Shown here in pieces: positions 51,468 through 64,000 of a stretch of 64,000 nucleotides of DNA (within the stretch, counting starts at the first letter, position 1; each line of letters begins with the position of its first letter). The translations under genes were made by a program, and so were the position numbers. The DNA comes from Pelodera strongyloides (Eukaryota; Nematoda; Chromadorea; Rhabditida; Rhabditidae). The stretch covers positions 62,001-126,000 of the forward strand of contig JAANDG010000033.1 in NCBI GenBank assembly GCA_036852015.1, given 5' to 3'. Under the pieces are notes generated by a model. It searched no databases. It worked only from the letters and a program-made list of their open reading frames with translations, and was not told the DNA's origin.

Positions 51468-51924
51468 TTAAAGGGAGAGGCCCATGATAATAAAGTTTTC
51501 CTCAATTTATTTGTAAAGAATGTCCTGAATTTCAGAATTATTACCGTGAAAACCGCATTGCTTGAAGCCTAGAACTCACAGCGTTATTCCCCGGCAAAGA
51601 GTTCGGCCAGGTACCGTAGTCAGAATAAATTTTCTCGCTTTTAGGGCATTCTTGTATTGCAAACGCCTCTTTATAGTTGTAGGAATGATCTTTATTCGTT
51701 TGACCATTCTATATAGAGAAAGAATGCAAATGAACGCATATAAACCGTAGAAACGAATTTTGACGTTGCTGACTACGGTACCTAGCCGAGCTGTTTGCCG
51801 GGGAATAACTCTGCGAGTTTGGGGCTTCACGCAACGCGATTTTCACAGTAATAATTCTGAAATTCCGGACATTCTTTACAAATAAATTAAGGATAACTTT
51901 TTTCTCATGGGCCTCTCCCTTTAA
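51468..51924. mobile_element. Long foldback MITE, family C
   Basis: A 457-bp inverted repeat just upstream of transporter 2. Ends TTAAAGGGAGAGGCCCATGA and TCATGGGCCTCTCCCTTTAA. The arms match over most of their length. The internal CCCCGGCAAAGAGTTCGG and TACCGTAGTCAG blocks recur at 60.72 kb. Confidence 0.92.
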
Positions 51925-52596
51925 GCCCGTAATTATGTTTGTAGATCGTCAAAAAAACAGTAAAATAAAAGCAACAAAAAGAACTAAGTTTTCATTTAAA
52001 TATAACTAAAATAGCACCTTTTTATTAACAATGGTTTATTGTAGTTAAAAAAACCACAAAACGCATGCAAAGATGAATCGCGAATACATTATGATACATT
52101 GTTCTAAATTACAATGTGCTATTTTTGAAAAGCAGACCGAAAAATCGAAAAAATTCTGAGGGATACGTGCAAAATTGAAGAAGCATCAAGAAGACAGTGG
52201 GTGTAGGCACCGTCAGATTACTCAAAATGAATTCGGCAACTTTCTGTCACTGTTTGTCACTGTTTGTTTTACTTTTTTACTTCGCTTTTCCTTGAGTAAA
52301 TATTAAAAAAAAACTGAGATTTTGGTCTTCAATTACGTCTAGTTAGGTGTAATGCAGATGATAAATAAAACTATAAAAAATCCAGCAGCGTTTTTTTTTT
52401 ACTAAAACTTAATAAACTTAATAAACGTTATAAACATTTAAGCATTTAACCATTTAAACTTATCGTTAGAACTAGTGATGTATTAAAAAATTAAGATCCT
52501 GAATGCAGAATTTTTAACGCGATAAGAGTATCAGCTCCCCTTTTTGCAGCCCCAAAATCAAAAGTATGCCGAAGAAAGCCTAAAATTACGAAAGTC

Positions 52597-53822
52597 ATAA
52601 AGTCTCACATAAAGGCACTACAAAACACTACAAAAGTGGAACTATTCAAACATCGCAAAAAGAAAAGAAATTCGTTGCAATTTTTCTGAATGAAAACAGC
52701 TTACTGAACATGCATTGTAAAAGTAATGCTAAAAAAAACTGTTGATATATGTTAGTAAATGTTTCTGAATTTATAAAAATTGGTAAACCTTTTCATCTTT
52801 ATCCAGATATATTAAATAAATATTAAATAATGGTTAAATTATTATTCTAATGAATTATTAAATATCATTTTATAACAAATATTTTGTGTATTAAACTATT
52901 AATAATAATTAATATGATTTTTAATTAATATTAAATATTTTCCTAAAATATTCTTCGTGTTCTTAAATGTTAAATACTACAATTAATAGTAAACATTAGT
53001 TGTACTATTATCAATTAACAAACAAACAAACAAAATAAAATAAATATAACAAAATAATACAATGTGTATTAAACTACTAATAATATTATTTTTTATTTAG
53101 TATTAAATATTTTCAATAAAATAATCTTGGTGTTCTTAAACGGCAAATTCTACAATTAATACTAAACATTCATCAATTATTATTACACAGTATGGTGGTG
53201 TGCCGGATAATCATAAAGTCTCACATAAAGGCACCACAAACCACTACAAAAGTGGAACTATTCAAACATCGCAAAAAGTCTAGAAATTCGTTGCAATTTT
53301 TCTGAATGAAAATAGCTTACTGAACATGCATTGTAAAAGTAATGCTAAAAAAACTGTTGATGTATGTTAATAAATGTTTCTGAAATTATAAAAATTGGTA
53401 AACTTTTTCATCTTTATCCAGATATATTAAATAAATATTAAATAATGGTTAAATTATTATTCTAATGAATTATTAAATATAATTTTTTAACAAATATTTT
53501 GTGTTTTAAACTACTAATAATAATATTATTAATAATATTATTTTCAGTATTAAATATTTTCATAAAATATTCTTGGTGTTCTTAAATGTTAAATACTACA
53601 ATTAATATTAAACATTAATTGTACTATTATCAAGTAACAAACAAACAAAATAAAATAAATATAACAAAATAATACAATGCGTATTAAACTACTAATAATA
53701 TTATTTTTATTTAGTATTAAATATTTTCTATAAAATTTTTGGTATTCTTAAATGTTAAATACCACAATGAATATTAAACATTCATCAATTATAATTACAC
53801 ATTATAGTGGTGCGCCGGAAAA
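52597..53822. repeat. Tandem duplication, unit about 615 bp
   Basis: ATAAAGTCTCACATAAAGGC begins both copies (52597 and 53214), which then match almost base for base through GAACATGCATTGTAAAAGTA and ATGGTTAAATTATTATTCTA, to GGTGTGCCGGA/GGTGCGCCGGA at about 53205 and 53820. Within each copy a shorter unit of about 170 bp (GTATTAAACTACTAATAAT...TTCTTAAA...TAAACATT) is itself repeated. Very AT-rich, non-coding. Confidence 0.9.
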
Positions 53823-54182
53823 TAATTCTGAATTTATCATGACTAGTCTGCGAGACGCCACACTAATGAGATAAAGAATCAAAAAGCCTTTGTGATCAAG
53901 AAAATTATACATACGAACCAAATGTAAGAAAATAGCAGTGAGCTACAAAAAAGAGAATTTAATTAAATAAAATTATTTCCTTTGCCTTTGAAGGGAACAC
54001 TGAGATTCTACTCAATATATTGAAAGGAAATTTTTTTTTATTTTGGGTCATTTTCATTGTTTTTGTTGTTGTATTTGTTGTTGTTTTATTATTAATTTGA
54101 ATATTTACCATTTAAGAACATCAAGAATATTTTATAAAATTGTTTTTATGTTAATTCAAGTTTTATTAATAATTTAATATAG

Positions 54183-54271
<89 letters not shown>
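54183..54271. repeat. Poly(A) run of about 90 nt
   Basis: Pure A except for one C at 54243. Too long to be trusted in length in most assemblies. Confidence 0.95.
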
Positions 54272-54276
<5 letters not shown>

Positions 54277-54797
54277 GAAAACAATTTTGATGGTTGCATT
54301 ATATTTTCTCTTCTTTGCATTGTGTTGCCTCTGCACGTTGTTTCTCGCGATATTGTCTCTTGATATGCCTTATTGTTTTGTTTGTGTAGAGTAGGATAAA
54401 ATACGTAACAATATGTTAACATTCCATATGATCCTGCTCACATATCACAACGGAAAAAAAGATTCGACTCAAAAAAATTTATCGCCACGAGTCAGTAAAG
54501 CAAAAATATATATTGAATTGATTGATGCACGGACAACAACAATAAAGCCTCACACGAAAATTAAAATAAACAAAATATTTATTTAAACCATACGGGGGTA
54601 GGGTACTTACAAGGGTGAGGGACATGGTGATTCAATTTTCATTAACTATAAGATAAATATTTCCAAGAACTCCAAGAATTTTTCGGACTCGGAAAGTTAG
54701 ACAATTTCCGTAAAGAATCAGAACGACAGCGCTGATGAAATTTCGCGTCTGCGCCACAGATGCACTATGGTTTCGCCTGAACCATGTCATGTTTCTT

Positions 54798-54828
54798 ACT
54801 CAGTGGGTGCGCGGGGCACCCACTGAGT
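54798..54828. repeat. Perfect 13-bp GC-rich hairpin
   Basis: ACTCAGTGGGTGC and GCACCCACTGAGT are exact inverted copies around a 5-nt GC loop, in AT-rich intergenic DNA. Confidence 0.8.
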
Positions 54829-56321
54829 TTGATAAGTGCTATTATATGCAGTTCCAATTAGGCTAAAAATGAAGGGGAGATGCTTCGTTTAATACCTGTC
54901 TTTTAGGACCGAGCATTTGTTAATTTAAGAAGAACAAAATTGTAAACTAAACGTTTAAAGGTTAACAAACAAAAATATAAATGTGGTTCGTTAGAGATCT
55001 TATTTAAAACAAATTTATACAACAATGTTAATATTGTAAAAAGCTTATTGTGTGTGAAAGCAGTGACAAGAAACGGCACGGAGCATTTTTTAGCAAATAT
55101 ATAATTATATCTTTTTAATTTAATGGGCCAGGGTTTTATTTCCTTCTCGCCTGGTAATTAATATTCACTTAGTAATAGGGAACAGCGGGATAGGGTCATC
55201 TCAAGGCATTTTTGCACATCTCAAGGCGATAGTAGTAGCATCCCTTTCTTTTGAGATGACCCCTTGTACCGACGAAGACGTTGTATTTATGCGCATAAGT
55301 ATAAGAAACCAACGTTTGTAAGGAATAATATTATACATACGTACAAAGAGCAATCTGGCAAAGCACTAACTTTCCATGGCAACGAGAAACGAACCGTAAA
55401 CAATTTTATTTAAATCTTAAGTAGAAATTAAGCGCCCACGGGTGTTTTACATTGGACTAAGCGGCCTCGGTATCTAAATTTCTTTTTACTTAACCCTCAA
55501 ATTTAAGATGTCCACTGATAGTAAGTCCCTCCATTAGTGTTTGCATAAAACTTCAGACCATGATACCAATATAATTTTAGTGTGCGCTGTCCCATTCTCT
55601 AGGCCCCATCGTACTACTAGTTCGCTAATGGACAAAGTTGAAAACTAGCTTAGTCTTACAATAAGGCTCAGGCTCAGACTCACGATTTGGCCTCTATTTT
55701 TACCGTAGGTCCATTCCCCCAGAGAAGTAACCCCTTCCTCTTCCAAGAATAAACTTTGTTCAAGCTAAAGACAAGGATCTCGATGTTCGCTGAGCAGAAC
55801 TCATCCCAAATCTATCATCCTAACCAAGCAAATAATTCGATTTGCCTTCTCGACTCTCGGGACAAATGGGAACCCCCTTAGTTTTCCATTATAACTCGGC
55901 TCTCGTGAAGAAAAGAAGGAAGAGGAGGCTAGAGCAATCACGACTCAAAGGAATCGACGACCAAATAAATTCCCAAGAAGGAAATTAAGGTGAATTTTCC
56001 CACGAAAACAATTGGAAGAAAGCTGATGAGCGGAGATCATCGGTTTAGGTGACCTTCAAAGAATTAATTCCGAGAAATGCCGGATCTTCATAAGGTTTAC
56101 GTGGATTGTAGGAGTCTAAAGGTCAGCCCTAACTAGAAAAGACCTAATGGACCTTAGTGCTTATGGTATTTGGGCTTCAGCTTCAGACCATATGTCTTAG
56201 AGAGGCATGCTACCATTATAACCGTTAGTGTTGCTAGCCAGATTGCTATTGTACGTAAAATCACGGACGGACACCCTGATTTGGTGCTCGAAATATGTAA
56301 CAATTGGTAGGCTCAAGCTCA

Positions 56322-56391
56322 GGTTTAGGCTTAGACTTAGGCTTAGACTTAGACTTAGGCTTAGGCTTAGACTTAGGCTTAGGCTTAGGCC
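56322..56391 (+). repeat. TTAGGC telomere-type array beside cmk-1
   Basis: About eleven TTAGGC/TTAGAC units. They end about 15 bp from the stop codon of cmk-1, so they lie in its 3' UTR, antisense to the transcript. Confidence 0.92.
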
Positions 56392-56405
56392 TGAGCCTCT
56401 GCTAC

Positions 56406-61808
<5,403 letters not shown>

Positions 61809-62455
61809 GTGGCGAATGGGATCGATGCCAGGGGGCGGATGATGCCGGCGGCCCTCCGCGGCCCGCACGCTCTCTCTCCGCACTCTCGCCTTAAAGCTTC
61901 AGAAATGGAGCCGGACGTCTAGGCCCTCGCGGCCCTTATTCGGTGCCTAGTAGGGCTCTACTTCTCAGTGCTATCTCCTGATTGCACACTATCTCGTCGT
62001 ATGCCCGTTGGCGTCGCTAGAAAAGATCAAGCCTCCACACTTGACTCTATCAGCTGATCGTCTAAGTGTCTGCGCTCTCTTAAGAAATTCAGATCTCTAG
62101 CCAGATGAAGTTCTTTACGTCTTCCTGTACACGAGATCTCGTGACAACTTAGATTATATTATACCTGGAGAAGTCGGGGGAGACTTAATTAGGCAATTAG
62201 TACTTGACGTTCAGATAATTGAGATAATTAGTATCGAGATAATTATATAATTATGGAACCAGTTACGCTAGCTTGAGCTCATTATCGTGTACAATTATAA
62301 CATCCTAACAACGTACTGGAGTACACTTATCACGTCGTTGTTATCTGTTCTGTAGTGTAAAGGTGTGCCAGGAGTGCGCGAATCGCGAATATTTTCAGTT
62401 AGGACACCTGTCGCACACCTGAGAGTCACTAGTGGCGACAATATAAATAAATAAA

Positions 62456-62560
62456 TCGTTTACGCTTCAAGAGCGTGCACCTTTATTCAAATGGGGTTTA
62501 CGCAGTTCAAAGTTTGCTTGTGATATTTCCGCAAAGGCCATGACAATGAGCAGCAGGCCG
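62456..62560 (-). repeat. Dispersed repeat, copy 2
   Basis: Reverse complement of about 5905-5997; TTTACGCTTCAAGAGCGTGC followed by ACCTTTATTC is shared almost exactly, the rest is diverged. It lies between the two copies of the 62.2/62.6-kb duplication. Confidence 0.65.
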
Positions 62561-62800
62561 AGTTCCGGAATGACAAGTTGCAATTAGCAGTTGACCTTCA
62601 GGTAATTAATATTCAGATATTTATATAATTATGGAACCAGTTACGCTAGGGCCAGGAGGATACATTTTCACCGGACCAATTCACATTAGTGACTAATACA
62701 TTTATACATGTAGTATTATCACATTATCACTCTTGTTCGGCTTTGCGTCTTTAGTATTATCGATAATCCGTCTTTTCCTTGGTTTTTCTCTTTATGATTA

Positions 62801-62801
62801 T

Positions 62802-62865
<64 letters not shown>

Positions 62866-62897
62866 TCCTTCTCTCTCTCTCTCTCTCTCCCTTCTCT
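62801..62897. repeat. (CT)n microsatellite
   Basis: CT dinucleotides interrupted at intervals by TT, giving a CTCTCTTT higher-order pattern. Confidence 0.9.
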
Positions 62898-63559
62898 CAC
62901 TCTCTATGATACTCTATTATCTCTGCTCTCTAAAATTTAGCTTCATCCACAATTCATAGGTCTTCAGAACGATACATGCCAGTGAGCAGAACACCACTTA
63001 CTCTCTCGTCTATCTCACTTGTTCTCTCTCTCTATCCTTCTCTGTCTCTCTCACTCACTCTCTCTCTCAGTTACTCCGTAACTCACTCTCTCTCTCTCTC
63101 TCTCTTGCGCCCTAAGTCACTCTCTCAGATACCAGAACTCTTTCACTACTGTATAACTCTCCTTCTCTCCCCCTCTCTCTCCTGATATCCGTGATTAGTC
63201 TGTCCCCGGGGAGGAGTCCACCTTCTTGGTTGCAATTTCCCATTGTAATTGACTTGTTCCAGAACTTCAAGCAAATTATCCGAAAACAGAGTTTACAGCA
63301 CGATTTCAGAACGTGACCAATGATCTAGGTCTAACTACGGGCACAGTGAAGTAAATTTCTGCGGGAACACGAGATTGCGGCACGGTTCCAAAAAGTGCGT
63401 TCAAAAGTTTGTGGGCCGCGTTGGAGCGAAAACCGTGCCGGCGTTTCCGAGTACGTAGCCGTAGTCTGAAGCAAAAAATATACGAACGCAATTTTGCCTA
63501 CATTGTGAGTCAACAATAAGCAAAAAGCTGAATATGTATGTCACTGCTATAGAGCCACC

Positions 63560-63592
63560 AATATAGCTAGCTGAGTATCAGCTAGCTATATT
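63560..63592. repeat. Perfect 15-bp inverted repeat
   Basis: AATATAGCTAGCTGA and TCAGCTAGCTATATT flank a 3-nt loop. Confidence 0.85.
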
Positions 63593-64000
63593 GAGTGCCG
63601 ACTCGTGTATATGCTGGTACATTGCGATTTGCTTTGCGGAAACTGCTCTTGCGATCCGAACAACTGCATTCTCAGGCACTACGTGGACTTGCGGCTCAAA
63701 ACTTGGCTGTTGCGCGGCCGAAAAAGGTGAGCCGCTGTACCTATGCCCACTCTTTGTATGCTGCGCTCCGGCTAAAGTTTCGCGTTGACAGGGAGCTGAA
63801 AATTTAGAAATTCATGGATAAGGAATCGTTTGAAAACTTTATGTCACGTAGTTTAACTCTTTTTTTTTTTTTTTGGGCTTGTTGAGCCAGGTATTTATTT
63901 TTGTAGCGGGTAGGCGTTTTTGCCTTTCCTAGCTAGAACCATTGACGTTTGTCGTTCCGTAAATGACGCACATACAGCAATAAATAACTGAGTGCATAGC

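Larger units (their letters stand above)
51925..56405. other. AT-rich intergenic region with large tandem repeat
   Basis: No gene supported. Holds two copies of an approximately 615-bp unit (52597-53820), a poly(A) run (54183-54271), a short GC-rich hairpin (54798-54828) and, at the right end, TTAGGC repeats. Open frames over the poly(A) run are artefacts. Confidence 0.6.
61809..64000. other. Upstream region of cmk-1, repeats, no gene
   Basis: The cmk-1 promoter and beyond. Contains a local duplication (62243-62276 and 62618-62650), the inverse copy of the dispersed repeat (62456-62560), CT microsatellite from about 62801 to 62897, CT-rich sequence to 63180 and a perfect 15-bp hairpin (63560-63592). 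No open frame is supported as a gene. Confidence 0.55.

Noticed and set aside
54174..54422. Poly-Phe open frame
   Set aside because: Translation of a 90-nt poly(A) run.

Overview
The window is eukaryotic and almost certainly nematode. Four independent signs support this: (i) arrays of TTAGGC, the nematode telomere unit, at about 11.04 and 56.32 kb; (ii) a fragment of a major sperm protein (MSP), a nematode-specific family, at 15.28 kb; (iii) 22-mers matching the nematode SL1 spliced leader at 20 of 22 positions, in introns near 18 kb; (iv) a CaM kinase I that reads almost like C. elegans CMK-1. Introns are numerous and mostly short, with GT...TTTCAG borders and exons of about 50-170 bp. The unusually high intron density (38-39 coding exons in one ABC transporter) points away from Caenorhabditis itself; I cannot name the species.

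Layout. 1-2.17 kb: no gene, MITE remnants. 2.17-5.04 kb (+): a nine-exon secreted cysteine-rich protein. 6.7-20.2 kb (-), probably extending to 22.57 kb: a complete P-glycoprotein, convergent with the first gene; its introns hold the TTAGGC array, the antisense MSP fragment and the SL1-like repeats. 22.6-26.1 kb: MITE-rich spacer. 26.1-29.0 kb (-): a nine-exon secreted Pro/Cys-rich protein. 31.25-37.97 kb (-): an SLC17-type anion transporter whose two ends splice cleanly but whose middle exons (35.0-36.2 kb) are broken. 38-44.2 kb: repeats. 44.24-51.35 kb (-): a second, intact SLC17-type transporter of 16 exons, a tandem paralogue of the first, with one probable GC-AG intron. 51.4-56.4 kb: AT-rich repeats, including a tandem duplication of about 615 bp and a 90-nt poly(A) run. 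56.4-61.8 kb (-): complete CaM kinase I (cmk-1). 61.8-64 kb: repeats and microsatellites only.

Exon models were built by hand from splice signals, reading phase and family similarity. For the secreted gene, P-gp, the Pro-rich gene, the intact SLC17 and cmk-1, the summed exon lengths are exact multiples of three (825, 3816/3924, 855, 1641 and 1020 nt). The genes are unrelated in pathway and there is no sign of an operon. The most unusual content lies between genes and in introns: at least three families of foldback MITEs ending in TTAAAG...CTTTAA, interstitial telomere repeats, SL1-like repeats and the MSP relic. I found no convincing new multi-gene system.
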